A DNA stretch of 64,000 nucleotides from Bacteroidetes bacterium GWF2_43_63. Its GTDB lineage: Bacteria; Bacteroidota; Bacteroidia; Bacteroidales; DTU049. Below, piece after piece: positions 47,422-54,798 of the stretch (the stretch's first letter is position 1; each line of letters starts with the position of its first letter). The notes under the pieces are model-generated. The model worked only from the letters and a program-made list of their open reading frames with translations. It was not told the origin of the DNA and made no database searches. The stretch is taken from positions 40,584 to 104,583 of the forward strand of contig MEOQ01000020.1 in assembly GCA_001769275.1 (NCBI GenBank), in the 5' to 3' direction. The translations under genes were made by a program, and so were the position numbers.

Positions 47422-48009
47422 TTATTTTCTACGGTTAATTTCATCGCGAATCTGCGATGCCAGCTCATAGTCTTCATTCTCGATGGCTTCGGTCAGCATG
47501 GCTTCAAGTTCATCGAGTGTCAGCGAAGCGAGGCCAGAAGCGGAATTCACAGGAGTTTCCTTTTCGTCTGATTCTTCTTCGATGGTCTCAGGTTCTTGCT
47601 CATCGAAGATAACACCCACTTCGTTCAAAATATCTTCACTGGTGTAAATCGGACAATTGAAGCGGATTGCAAGTGCTACAGCATCGCTTGTGCGGGAATC
47701 GAGCGTATGGATCTGATTCTCCTTTTCGAAAACAAGCATGCTGTGAAAAACACCTTCTTCAAACCGATGAATAAAAACCTCGTTGAGCTTTATGTTGAAT
47801 GAAAGCGCCAGGCTACGAAAAAGGTCATGTGTGAGCGGCCGGGTCGGTTTCATCTTCTCCATTTCAATAGCAATGCTTTGCGCTTCGAACTGACCGATAA
47901 TGATCGGTAGCTTGCGCTGACCGCCCGATTCGGACAGAATAAGTGTGTAAGCACCACTCTGCGAATAGCTGTAACTAATGCCGCTTATTTCGAGTTCAAC
48001 TTTTTCCAT
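47422..48009 (-). CDS. Bifunctional nuclease family protein with UVR motif
   Basis: 195 residues. The N-terminal 135 residues are the DUF151/BFN domain (LILSESGGQRKLPIIIGQFEAQSIAI ... LDSRTSDAVALAIRFNCPIYTSEDIL). An acidic linker follows. The C-terminal 28 residues form a UvrB/UvrC-type UVR motif (LEAMLTEAIENEDYELASQIRDEINRR). Plant and mycobacterial homologues have been reported to act as nucleases; the biological role is unclear. First gene of the nucleotide operon, 18 bases before the permease. Confidence 0.9.
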   Translation of the reverse strand: MEKVELEISGISYSYSQSGAYTLILSESGGQRKLPIIIGQFEAQSIAIEMEKMKPTRPLTHDLFRSLALSFNIKLNEVFIHRFEEGVFHSMLVFEKENQIHTLDSRTSDAVALAIRFNCPIYTSEDILNEVGVIFDEQEPETIEEESDEKETPVNSASGLASLTLDELEAMLTEAIENEDYELASQIRDEINRRK

Positions 48010-48113
48010 ACCGAAAATCCGGATAAAAGTAAGAAATCTTATTTAATATGTACGCATCTTTTTAATGGGATTTTCAACCGGGGGATGTTGGTTTTGAGGA
48101 TTTGTTGCCCCGT

Positions 48114-48138
48114 CACGGATTACAAATCCGCGCCAGTG
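48114..48138. repeat. Dispersed palindrome (CACGGAT..ATCCGCGCCAGT), third copy
   Basis: cacggattacaaatccg followed by cgccagtg, the same element as at 14056-14080 and 14093-14116. The gggcac word after it also follows the earlier copies. Confidence 0.7.
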
Positions 48139-48171
48139 ATGGGCACAGGGCTCAACGACATGTGAGCAATT

Positions 48172-48234
48172 AAGTTCAACGCTTGCGATAGCTATCGCAA
48201 CAGGTCGCTTCACGACGCAGAGAGGTTGAACTTC
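48172..48234. repeat. Dispersed hairpin element, copy 2
   Basis: Outer arms aagttcaac (48172-48180) and gttgaactt (48226-48234). An inner palindrome ttgcgatagctatcgcaa lies at 48184-48201. The core caggtcgcttcacgacgcagag follows. Confidence 0.65.
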
Positions 48235-48290
48235 CAGGCTCCTTCTCAATGCACCGACTCTGCACATCAGCACTTTCAGCTGAAAGCTGC

Positions 48291-48316
48291 TTAATCTCGA
48301 TCTTAACCTTAGCCTA
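48291..48316. repeat. GGTYAA-type hexamer array, copy 3 (reverse orientation)
   Basis: Read on the minus strand: aggctaaggttaagatcgagatt, three to four hexamers of the family. Confidence 0.5.
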
Positions 48317-48474
48317 GTAACGATTCCCGCTTTCATCAGGATAAATTCCACGCGTAACGACTGTAAAGATAAAAACACCCTGTACGAGCATCGCAAAATA
48401 CTAATGTCAATCAATTTTTTATGAGCTCAAAAGCATCGGATACACGAAATAAAAAAAATAAATCGCAGAGAATG

Positions 48475-49443
48475 TTATTTAATTGTCCAATTTTCCCACC
48501 AACAATATTTATTATCATTATAACCAATCACATCCATGTCACCATCACCATCAAGATCAACAAAGGTCAAAGGAGTATTAAAAAAATTATCATTACCAAC
48601 AGTACTGACTACTGGCTTGGAAAATGAAGGGGTAGATTTATCACCTGTATTGTACTGAAATACGTATCCACGATCATTTTTGCCTTCTGAATTTGTATAA
48701 AGCCCCCGATAGCATACATCAAAATCGCCATCGTTATCAATGTCAGCGAAAGTAAAATACTGAGTTTGTGCATCAACACCACTATAAATTAAGTCTGCCA
48801 GACCAAAAACGGCAAATTCAGCACGGGCAAATTCCGGTTCCTGAGGCGTTCCAATGTTTTCCTGAAAAGCGATTCTGTTACCCTTATATTTTTCCCCATC
48901 GTAAACTTTCACTGGACCAAACATATCCAAATCACCATCACCATCAATATCAACAAAAAAAGCAGAAATCAAATTGTCATCTATACCACACTCAAACGGT
49001 TTAAAAGCTTCGAATTTTGGCACAGAAGTACTTCCGGAATTTATGGAAATCTGACACTGTTTTTTATCAATCCCAATAAAATTAAATACAATAATATCAA
49101 AATCATCATCACCGTCAATGTCTGCAAAAGTTGGGTTTATGCATTTTCCCAATTCATAGGGATCGATAACCGATTTATCAAATAAAGGTTGACTTGCTGT
49201 CCCACTGTTAAGCTGTAAAGACAATTTTCCAACCGTGGCAAACACTTCACCCTCCCCAAATTTATCCAGATCACCATCCCCATCAATATCAACAAACGAA
49301 ATTTGAGACCCGAAATAAATCCGATATTTCAAACCTTCCGGAAGTTTCTTCGTTTCCGGATTAAAACTCTGTGCTGCTGCAATCTGGGTAAAACAAACTG
49401 TTGCAAGCAAAATGGCCGACTTTGTCAGGAATAACAACTTCAT
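48475..49443 (-). CDS. Exported FG-GAP/VCBS repeat protein
   Basis: 322 residues with a signal peptide (1-24, ending AAAQ). Five VCBS/FG-GAP-type repeats each contain a calcium-binding DxDxDGDxD loop: VDIDGDGDLDKF, ADIDGDDDFDII, VDIDGDGDLDMF, ADIDNDGDFDVC and VDLDGDGDMDVI. The spacing of 55-65 residues suggests a beta-propeller stabilised by calcium. It has no T9SS sorting domain at the C-terminus, which ends NKYCWWENWTIK. So it is probably periplasmic or part of a larger complex. Ligand unknown; it stands alone. Confidence 0.83.
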   Translation of the reverse strand: MKLLFLTKSAILLATVCFTQIAAAQSFNPETKKLPEGLKYRIYFGSQISFVDIDGDGDLDKFGEGEVFATVGKLSLQLNSGTASQPLFDKSVIDPYELGKCINPTFADIDGDDDFDIIVFNFIGIDKKQCQISINSGSTSVPKFEAFKPFECGIDDNLISAFFVDIDGDGDLDMFGPVKVYDGEKYKGNRIAFQENIGTPQEPEFARAEFAVFGLADLIYSGVDAQTQYFTFADIDNDGDFDVCYRGLYTNSEGKNDRGYVFQYNTGDKSTPSFSKPVVSTVGNDNFFNTPLTFVDLDGDGDMDVIGYNDNKYCWWENWTIK

Positions 49444-49632
49444 TTATGAAAATTTAGTATTTCCGGCAAAGTTAACAAATGTTCTGATAAATTTTTTATT
49501 GAGTGAAGTCTGGTTGATAAATTTTGATTCATTTGTCCGTTTTCAATGGGACTATTTGGGCTTGGAGATAATCGCACAAAGACCCGCCTTCACTGTGATA
49601 AACTCCAAACACGGTGCTATTTCTGCCATCCG

Positions 49633-49675
49633 GTTCAACGCACTCAGGTCGCTATGCGACGCTGAGAGGTTGAAC
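49633..49675. repeat. Dispersed hairpin element, copy 3
   Basis: Outer arms gttcaac (49633-49639) and gttgaac (49669-49675). The core gcactcaggtcgc-tat-gcgacgctgagag between them matches that at 13271-13300, while the outer arms differ from that copy. Confidence 0.7.
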
Positions 49676-49747
49676 TTCTAAACATCCTTGCAATTAATTT
49701 CTTACTTCCTGGTTCATTATTCCGTGTTCATTATTCAAAATAAGTTG

Positions 49748-49755
49748 TACCTTTG
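49748..49755 (+). promoter_or_regulatory. -7 box of the tRNA-Pro/tRNA-Thr transcript
   Basis: TACCTTTG fits the TANNTTTG consensus and lies ten bases before tRNA-Pro. The -33 element is weak (gtgttc near 49724-49729). Confidence 0.55.
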
Positions 49756-49764
49756 CACTCCTAT

Positions 49765-49837
49765 CGGGATGTAGCGCAGTTGGTAGCGTGCTTCGTTCGG
49801 GACGAAGAGGCCGCTGGTTCGAGTCCAGTCATCCCGA
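49765..49837 (+). tRNA. tRNA-Pro (anticodon CGG)
   Basis: Acceptor CGGGATG (49765-49771) pairs with CATCCCG (49830-49836). The anticodon stem CTTCG/CGAAG encloses loop TTCGGGA with anticodon CGG at 49798-49800. The T arm is CTGGTTCGAGTCCAG. CCA not encoded. Seven bases separate it from tRNA-Thr. Confidence 0.97.
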
Positions 49838-49844
49838 CTTTCTC

Positions 49845-49917
49845 GCCACTTTAGCTCAGTTGGTAGAGCAGCTCATTCGTAATGAGCAGGTCGTGGGTTC
49901 GAGTCCCATTAGTGGCT
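49845..49917 (+). tRNA. tRNA-Thr (anticodon CGT)
   Basis: Acceptor GCCACT pairs with AGTGGC (49911-49916). The anticodon stem GCTCA/TGAGC encloses loop TTCGTAA with anticodon CGT at 49878-49880. The D arm is GCTCAGTTGGTAGAGC and the T arm has GGGTTCGAGTCCC. CCA not encoded. lipB begins 33 bases later and may share the transcript. Confidence 0.97.
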
Positions 49918-49950
49918 CAATGAAGTTGCACATGCAGCTTTTTTTATTTT

Positions 49951-50628
49951 ATGCAAATCGACTACAACGATATCGGCCACATGGAATATCAGGCCGCATG
50001 GGATTTTCAGCAAGCCCGCATGGACGAACTGATTGACATGCGAAAAAATCCGGATTATTCATCAAACCCTTTTGCCGGCTGGTTTCTGGCCGTTGAGCAT
50101 CCGCATGTGTACACCCTTGGCAAAAGCGGCGACGAACAAAATCTGCTACTCAACTACATTCAGCTTCAGGCGAACCATGCGCAGTTCATTCACACCAATC
50201 GTGGCGGCGACATTACCTATCACGGACCCGGCCAGATGGTTGGCTACCCAATAATCGATCTCGACAAGCTGAATCTTTCAGTCAGACGCTATATTTATTT
50301 AATGGAAGAAGCCATTATTCTCGCGCTGGCTGAATATGGCATCCGGACTGAACGTCTCGAAGGCGCTACCGGCGTGTGGATCGATTCGCTTACTCCAGGC
50401 AAAGCGCGTAAAATCTGCGCCATCGGAGTGCGCGTTTCACGCTTTGTGACCATGCACGGATTTGCGCTGAATATCAATTCAGACCTGTCGTATTTCAAGC
50501 ACATCAATCCATGCGGATTCACCGACAAAGATGTGACCTCGATGGAAAAAGAACTCGGCGCCCCGCAGGATATGGAAAAAGTGAAGCGGCTGGTGTATGA
50601 GAAGTTTGTGGAGCTGATTCAGGACTGA
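49951..50628 (+). CDS. lipB: Octanoyltransferase LipB
   Basis: Transfers octanoate from acyl carrier protein to lipoyl domains, the first step of lipoate synthesis. The 225-residue protein has NRGGDITYHGPGQMVGYPI (residues 83-101), the catalytic lysine K154 in ARKICAIGV and the acyl-thioester cysteine C188 in INPCGF. Length is typical. LipA, the next enzyme, is not in the window. Directly downstream of the tRNA pair. Confidence 0.97.
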   Translation: MQIDYNDIGHMEYQAAWDFQQARMDELIDMRKNPDYSSNPFAGWFLAVEHPHVYTLGKSGDEQNLLLNYIQLQANHAQFIHTNRGGDITYHGPGQMVGYPIIDLDKLNLSVRRYIYLMEEAIILALAEYGIRTERLEGATGVWIDSLTPGKARKICAIGVRVSRFVTMHGFALNINSDLSYFKHINPCGFTDKDVTSMEKELGAPQDMEKVKRLVYEKFVELIQD

Positions 50629-50686
50629 CGTTCGGCTGAGAGCCATCGAAAGCAGCTTTTCCAAAAGATATGAGAATTATTAAATG

Positions 50687-50756
50687 ACGCAAATTGTATC
50701 ACGCAAATTGTGTTATACATTTTGTTTCATACAAATTGTTTCAAACAAATTGTATG
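50687..50756. repeat. Five tandem 14-base units (iteron-like array)
   Basis: The units at 50687, 50701, 50715, 50729 and 50743 are in exact 14-base register: acgcaaattgtatc, acgcaaattgtgtt, atacattttgtttc, atacaaattgtttc, aaacaaattgtatg. The central word CAAATTGT is kept in four of five. The last two units also form an imperfect inverted repeat. Flanks are AT-rich. Confidence 0.75.
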
Positions 50757-50846
50757 AAAAATAAAATCCATAATTATTTGTTTTTGCAATACATACTTTT
50801 ATGTATTAGTAATACAAGCTTTTTATCAAACAAAAAAGTATTGCGT

Positions 50847-51101
50847 TTATTTCCCGTCGTCCACGTCTTCGTAATCGACATATTCCGCATTACTGTAAGT
50901 GCGATTGGACTTGGATTTCTGTTTTCTCGGGATGTGAACATCCGTTCCTTCTTTTCGTGTTGTTTCTTGCCCCGAGTCAGGATTCATGCGCTCCTGCATG
51001 CGTCTGATGTATCGGTGCAGCAACCATGGCATGACCCAGCGCACCATAACCTGGGAAAAAAGATACAATCCTAATATGACGAGAAGAATCGTTGTAAGCA
51101 T
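50847..51101 (-). CDS. DUF4834 family membrane protein
   Basis: An 84-residue protein with one N-terminal transmembrane helix (TTILLVILGLYLFSQVMV) followed by a basic and then acidic cytosolic tail ending NAEYVDYEDVDDGK. These features match DUF4834, a small Bacteroidota-specific family without known function. ATG 51101 is chosen; a TTG 24 bases upstream would add a hydrophobic extension. No operon partner. Confidence 0.8.
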   Translation of the reverse strand: MLTTILLVILGLYLFSQVMVRWVMPWLLHRYIRRMQERMNPDSGQETTRKEGTDVHIPRKQKSKSNRTYSNAEYVDYEDVDDGK

Positions 51102-51456
51102 GGTGCAAAGATACAAAATTAGCAATGAGTGATGAACGGAAAGCGGTGAGTTACGGGCTGTGACCGGTGAATGGCGTATTTAGAGTAGTCAGTGAGATCG
51201 AGGTCGAGATTGAGGTCAAGGCAGAGGTTAAGGTCAAGGTTAAGGTCAAGGTTAAGGTCAAGGTTGAGGTTAAGGTCGAGGTTAAGGTCGAGGCGCTGAA
51301 GGCATGAAAAAAGCTGCGAAGCACAAATAGCGCGGACTTGTCACGTTTTACGTGAAGGCGCGACAGATATCAGCCCGGGCGGAGTCCTGGGAGCAAAAAA
51401 AAAGCGAAGCACCTATTCAGTTGGTTCAGCAACGCGTCAAAAAACGCAGCCCAAAG
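51102..51456. other. Intergenic region dominated by the longest hexamer array
   Basis: After 90 bases without features the GGTYAA-type array occupies 51195-51294. The 'aaaaaagctgcgaagcac' flank follows at 51310-51327, then a tcacgttttacgtga palindrome-like word (51341-51355), also found near 34016. The region ends at the stop of the AlbA_2 gene. No coding sequence. Confidence 0.6.
51195..51294. repeat. GGTYAA-type hexamer array, copy 4 (longest, about 16 units)
   Basis: Units of the form (g/a)aggt(t/c), as in aggttaaggtcaaggttaagg, run in six-base register through the stretch with few exceptions. The array is translatable in all frames but has no stop-codon or codon bias consistent with coding. 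Confidence 0.85.
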
Positions 51457-52104
51457 TCATTCAATCTCTTTCAGACAATAAAACATTCCGTTTTCGGTAA
51501 GCTTAAAATCGGCTGCATCAAGGAGTATGAGGCGCTCAATGGCTGATGCAGCAAATCCACGCTTCAATCCCAGATCGCGGACAACCTGATCCAGCGAAAC
51601 GACTCCTTTGATTTCCATCAACTCCAGGACGGCTTTGTGATATTCATCAACCCTCAAATGGGTGCCCTCACCATGATGCCGCCTGTTCCAGACCCGTTCA
51701 TAAATACTACCGGCAACATAGTTTGCGTCGCGGAATCTCAGGTAAGCTACCAGCTTTTCATTTTCATCGGGTGCCAGCGTGAGTACATCAGGCAGCGCCG
51801 GAATTTCGATCTCCAGAATTTCCTTGTTTTGAATTTTATAAAGAATGCTGCTAAAAGAGACTTCAGGTGAGCAGAACATATTCGCGGCCGCTTCGGCCAT
51901 ATAAATCTCTTCGTCGCTTCGGATGCCGGCCAGCTTGCCATTGTCTTTTACTCCAATCAGCAATGACCCGCCATTGGTATTGGCAAATGCCGAGATGCTT
52001 CGGGCGATCTTGCGACTGTCGTTCACAGCGAACTTAAAGTCAAGAATCTGGTTTTCGCCACCAGCAATACGTTTCAGCAACTGGAATTCAATTTCGTCCA
52101 TCAT
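51457..52104 (-). CDS. AlbA_2 (Schlafen-type) domain protein
   Basis: 215 residues. Residues about 10-125 form an AlbA_2 domain (ILDFKFAVNDSRKIARSISAFANTNGG followed by SLLIGVKDNGKLAGI), a nucleic-acid-binding fold shared with Schlafen proteins and frequent in bacterial regulators. The C-terminal 70 residues are a winged-helix-like part (AVLELMEIKGVVSLDQVVRDLGL...). It is probably a DNA- or RNA-binding regulator; target unknown. Either of two adjacent ATG codons (52104 or 52101) may start translation. It reads away from the cupin gene. Confidence 0.82.
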   Translation of the reverse strand: MMDEIEFQLLKRIAGGENQILDFKFAVNDSRKIARSISAFANTNGGSLLIGVKDNGKLAGIRSDEEIYMAEAAANMFCSPEVSFSSILYKIQNKEILEIEIPALPDVLTLAPDENEKLVAYLRFRDANYVAGSIYERVWNRRHHGEGTHLRVDEYHKAVLELMEIKGVVSLDQVVRDLGLKRGFAASAIERLILLDAADFKLTENGMFYCLKEIE

Positions 52105-52159
52105 TTCAGTGTCGATTGCACAAAATTAGCTGTTCTGTACATAATTACAATTATTTTTG

Positions 52160-52167
52160 TACCTTTA
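52160..52167 (+). promoter_or_regulatory. Possible -7 box for the WbuC gene
   Basis: TACCTTTA resembles the TANNTTTG consensus with one mismatch and stands 19 bases before the start codon in AT-rich DNA. No good -33 word is seen. Confidence 0.35.
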
Positions 52168-52186
52168 TCCGTCCAAAAATAAAACT

Positions 52187-52678
52187 ATGTACAAAATAGA
52201 TACAACAACGATCAATGATCTGTCACAAAAAGCGAAAGCTTCGGACCGCAGACGCATGAATCTGAATATTCACAAAACCGAAGATGATGTAATGCAGCGT
52301 TTCCTTAATGCCATGGAACCGGGCACCTACATTCGTCCTCACAAGCATGAAATGCCTCACAAACGCGAGCTTTTTGCCGTAGTCCGTGGAGAGTTTCTTG
52401 TCATGGAATTCGACGATGCAGGCAATGTGACAGATTCGTTTGTCCTCAGCCACAATACCGGTAACTTTGCCGTGGAGATTGACCCGGCTGTTTACCACAC
52501 GGTTATTGCCCTAAAAGTTAGCTCTGTTGCCCTGGAAGTAAAGGATGGGCCTTATGATCCAAAAGACGACAAAATTTTCGCAGAATGGGCTCCCGAAGAA
52601 GGCGATAATGCCAATGCCAAGGTATTTCTGGAAAAAACGCTCAACAAACTCGGCATTGTTTTTCCAAATATTTTTTAA
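52187..52678 (+). CDS. wbuC: WbuC family cupin-fold metalloprotein
   Basis: 163 residues. It matches the WbuC cupins often found in O-antigen clusters: ASDRRRMNLNIHKTEDDVMQRFLNA near the N-terminus, then EPGTYIRPHKHEMPHKRELFAVVRGEF. H52, H54 and E61 are probable metal ligands and a fourth histidine lies in VYHTVIAL. The enzymatic reaction is not known. Its neighbour manA supplies mannose/fructose-phosphate interconversion, which suggests a link to surface sugar synthesis. ATG 52187 is used; a longer TTG frame is rejected. Confidence 0.88.
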   Translation: MYKIDTTTINDLSQKAKASDRRRMNLNIHKTEDDVMQRFLNAMEPGTYIRPHKHEMPHKRELFAVVRGEFLVMEFDDAGNVTDSFVLSHNTGNFAVEIDPAVYHTVIALKVSSVALEVKDGPYDPKDDKIFAEWAPEEGDNANAKVFLEKTLNKLGIVFPNIF

Positions 52679-52746
52679 TTCAATTTTCTCCTGAAATCAG
52701 CAAGGGATCCTGACGACAGCTTCCCTGAAAAATAATTTATTCATTT

Positions 52747-53739
52747 ATGAACGAATTGTATCCGCTCAAATTTACTCCTCAGTTTTTCACAAAACCATGG
52801 GGTGGCAATAATCTTTCAAAAATTGATTTTCTCAAAGATGCACCTGCCGAAAAATGCGGCGAGGCCTGGCTTTTGTCTGGTGTCGAAGGCAAACAGAGTA
52901 TTGTTTCCAACGGATTTCTGGAAGGAAATGAGTTGAATGAGTTGGTGGAAGTTTATATGGAAGACCTTGTCGGGGAGACGATTTTCAATGAATACGGCGA
53001 AGTCTTTCCAATACTGATAAAGTTTCTTGACACCACCGAATGGCTCTCCGTACAAGTGCACCCCGACAATGAGCTGGCCATGAAACTGCATCAGGTACCA
53101 TTTGGAAAAACAGAAATGTGGTATATTCTCAATGCCAGTGAAGATGCGGGTTTGATTAATGGATTCAAAACAAAATCAGATAAAAATCAAATCAGAAAAG
53201 CCATTGAAAACGGCACGCTATCACAGATGGTAAACATGGTGAAACCCGCACCCAAAGACGTTTATTTTACTCCAGCCGGGAAAATTCATGCGGTCGGGCC
53301 GGGACTCACGCTCGCTGAAATCCAGCAGACAAGCGACTTTACATACAGGCTGTATGACTGGGACCGTATTGACAAAGACGGTAATCCACGCGAATTGCAT
53401 ATTGAAAAAGGACTTGACGCATTGGATTATGACGATGTTTCTACCGGAAAAACTGAACCTGTTCGCCTGGGAAATACCATTGACACACTTGTGAATTGCG
53501 CACAGTTTACAACCAACCGGATTACGCTGAAGCCCGCACAGAAAGTGCGTCGCGAATATATCACACTCGACTCTTTTGTCATCCTTCTCGTTGTCAGCGG
53601 CGATGCCGTTTATGAATGGGACGACAAAGAAGAGCCCCTTCGCACAGGAGAATGCATTCTTGTTCCCGCAGCAATGGATGAATTACTGATTTCGACAAAA
53701 ATCGGCGCAGAGATTCTGGAAGTGTTTATTCAGAATTGA
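52747..53739 (+). CDS. manA: Mannose-6-phosphate isomerase, class I
   Basis: Interconverts mannose 6-phosphate and fructose 6-phosphate. The 330-residue protein is of the short type I form. Zinc ligands are Gln103 and His105 in VQVHPD, Glu123 in GKTEMWY and His181 in AGKIHAVGPG. The N-terminal PLKFTPQFFTKPWGGNNLS segment and the LAEIQQTSDFTYRLYDWDR segment are typical. Sixty-eight bases after wbuC, same strand. Confidence 0.95.
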   Translation: MNELYPLKFTPQFFTKPWGGNNLSKIDFLKDAPAEKCGEAWLLSGVEGKQSIVSNGFLEGNELNELVEVYMEDLVGETIFNEYGEVFPILIKFLDTTEWLSVQVHPDNELAMKLHQVPFGKTEMWYILNASEDAGLINGFKTKSDKNQIRKAIENGTLSQMVNMVKPAPKDVYFTPAGKIHAVGPGLTLAEIQQTSDFTYRLYDWDRIDKDGNPRELHIEKGLDALDYDDVSTGKTEPVRLGNTIDTLVNCAQFTTNRITLKPAQKVRREYITLDSFVILLVVSGDAVYEWDDKEEPLRTGECILVPAAMDELLISTKIGAEILEVFIQN

Positions 53740-53822
53740 TTTTAACGCCATAACTATTATTCGCCAAAACAAGCATTGATAATGCATTAATTGTATTTTT
53801 GCATTCTTCAATTTAAACCTGC

Positions 53823-54632
53823 GTGCGGAAATTTTTCAAAACCATACAAACAACCATTGCAAATGTTCAGTCTGAACGTGAGACAGGAAGCAAAGCCAGT
53901 CTGCGCCCATTTGTTGTTTTGGTTGTTGCATGCTGCTCGCTCATCGTAATTGAATACATCGGAAAAAGTCCGGGGCATTATTTATTGCAGCAGATATCGC
54001 GAGGGATTGGATTGGACAGCTTTGCTGCGTTTCTTGAAAAAAACCTTGAACACTCTGAAAACTACCGCTTGTACAATCTGGCATACTGGGCTGCCATCAT
54101 TTTTGTTTGCTATTTTATTGTGCCAGCACTTGTCATTAAGTTTGGCTTCCGCGAGCGGCTCCGCGACTATGGTTTGCAATGGGGAACCTTTCTGAAAGAT
54201 TCATGGATCTATCTGGTCATGCTTGGCATCATGCTTCCACTTGTTTATTTTGCCAGCAGAAATCCCAGCTTTCAGGCCCGCTATCCCTTTTATACACCCC
54301 AACCCGAAGAATCATTGTGGCCAAATTTCTGGATCTGGCAAATGATTTATTTCTGTCAGTTTTTTGCGCTTGAGTTTTTCTTCCGCGGATTTTTAGTTCA
54401 TGGTTTGAAAAAATATGTCGGTGTTTATTCAATAATAATAATGACGGTCCCCTACTGCATGATTCACTTTGGAAAACCTATGGGAGAAACATTTGCAGCC
54501 ATTTTTGCAGGACTTGCGCTCGGCATGATGAGCTTAAAAAGCCGCAGTATCGCGCTCGGTGTTTTTCTTCACTACAGCGTAGCCATCACCATGGACATGG
54601 CGGCTTTGTGGCAGGAAGGATTTTTTCAGTAG
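53823..54632 (+). CDS. CPBP-family membrane protein with degenerate active site
   Basis: 269 residues with about seven transmembrane helices. The region 160-265 has the Abi/CPBP (Rce1-like) fold: ALEFFFRGFLVHG, CMIHFGKPMGE and a final GVFLHYSVAITMD. In active CPBP proteases the first motif is EExxxR; here the first Glu is Leu, leaving LExxxR. The HxxxN of the last motif is HxxxA. It may therefore be a non-catalytic or differently acting member. The start must be GTG at 53823, as no ATG lies before the first helix. A TATTTTTG box is at 53794-53801. Confidence 0.83.
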   Translation: MRKFFKTIQTTIANVQSERETGSKASLRPFVVLVVACCSLIVIEYIGKSPGHYLLQQISRGIGLDSFAAFLEKNLEHSENYRLYNLAYWAAIIFVCYFIVPALVIKFGFRERLRDYGLQWGTFLKDSWIYLVMLGIMLPLVYFASRNPSFQARYPFYTPQPEESLWPNFWIWQMIYFCQFFALEFFFRGFLVHGLKKYVGVYSIIIMTVPYCMIHFGKPMGETFAAIFAGLALGMMSLKSRSIALGVFLHYSVAITMDMAALWQEGFFQ

Positions 54633-54682
54633 TGAGAGGTGCCCTTCGACTCCGCTCAGGGTGACAGGTCGGTTGGAGTTAG

Positions 54683-54726
54683 GACAAGGTCAAGATTGAG
54701 GTCAAGATTGAGGTTAAGGTTGAGTT
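54683..54726. repeat. GGTYAA-type hexamer array, copy 5
   Basis: acaaggtcaagattgaggtcaag, then attgaggttaaggttgag: seven hexamers. They are followed by aaaggcgtcaaaagaagatgcaaagctc and atgcgcctccgcctc, the same flank as at 33911-33950. Confidence 0.75.
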
Positions 54727-54798
54727 GCCAAAGGCGTCAAAAGAAGATGCAAAGCTCGTTAAGATGCGCCTCCGCCTCAGGTAATATTTCGAAGAAAA

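Larger units (their letters stand above)
48010..48474. other. Repeat-rich intergenic region
   Basis: In order: a palindrome copy (48114-48138); the hairpin element (48172-48234); an inverted ctttcagctgaaag (about 48271-48284); a reverse-strand hexamer array (48291-48316); and a cgtaacgactgta word also found at 14125-14140. The antisense frame over 48043-48414 is translated repeat and not a gene. Nothing else is seen. Confidence 0.6.
49444..49764. other. Intergenic region before tRNA-Pro
   Basis: No gene. It contains the third hairpin element (49633-49675). From about 49700 there is a near-tandem ttcattattccgtgttcattattc repeat and the tRNA promoter -7 box. The first 190 bases show nothing recognisable. 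Confidence 0.55.

Noticed and set aside
48043..48414. Antisense 123-residue open frame
   Set aside because: It covers the hairpin element, a palindrome copy and a hexamer array; the HWRGFVIRD peptide is the same repeat as at 14056-14116.
50694..51074. Plus-strand frame through the 14-base repeats and over the DUF4834 gene
   Set aside because: The sense is given by the DUF4834 gene on the other strand; the frame starts inside a tandem repeat.
51195..51294. CRISPR array
   Set aside because: The six-base period has no unique spacers and no cas genes are near; the same holds for the 14-base array at 50687-50756.
51352..51546. 64-residue plus-strand frame at the end of the AlbA_2 gene
   Set aside because: It overlaps a well-supported minus-strand gene and begins in repeat DNA.
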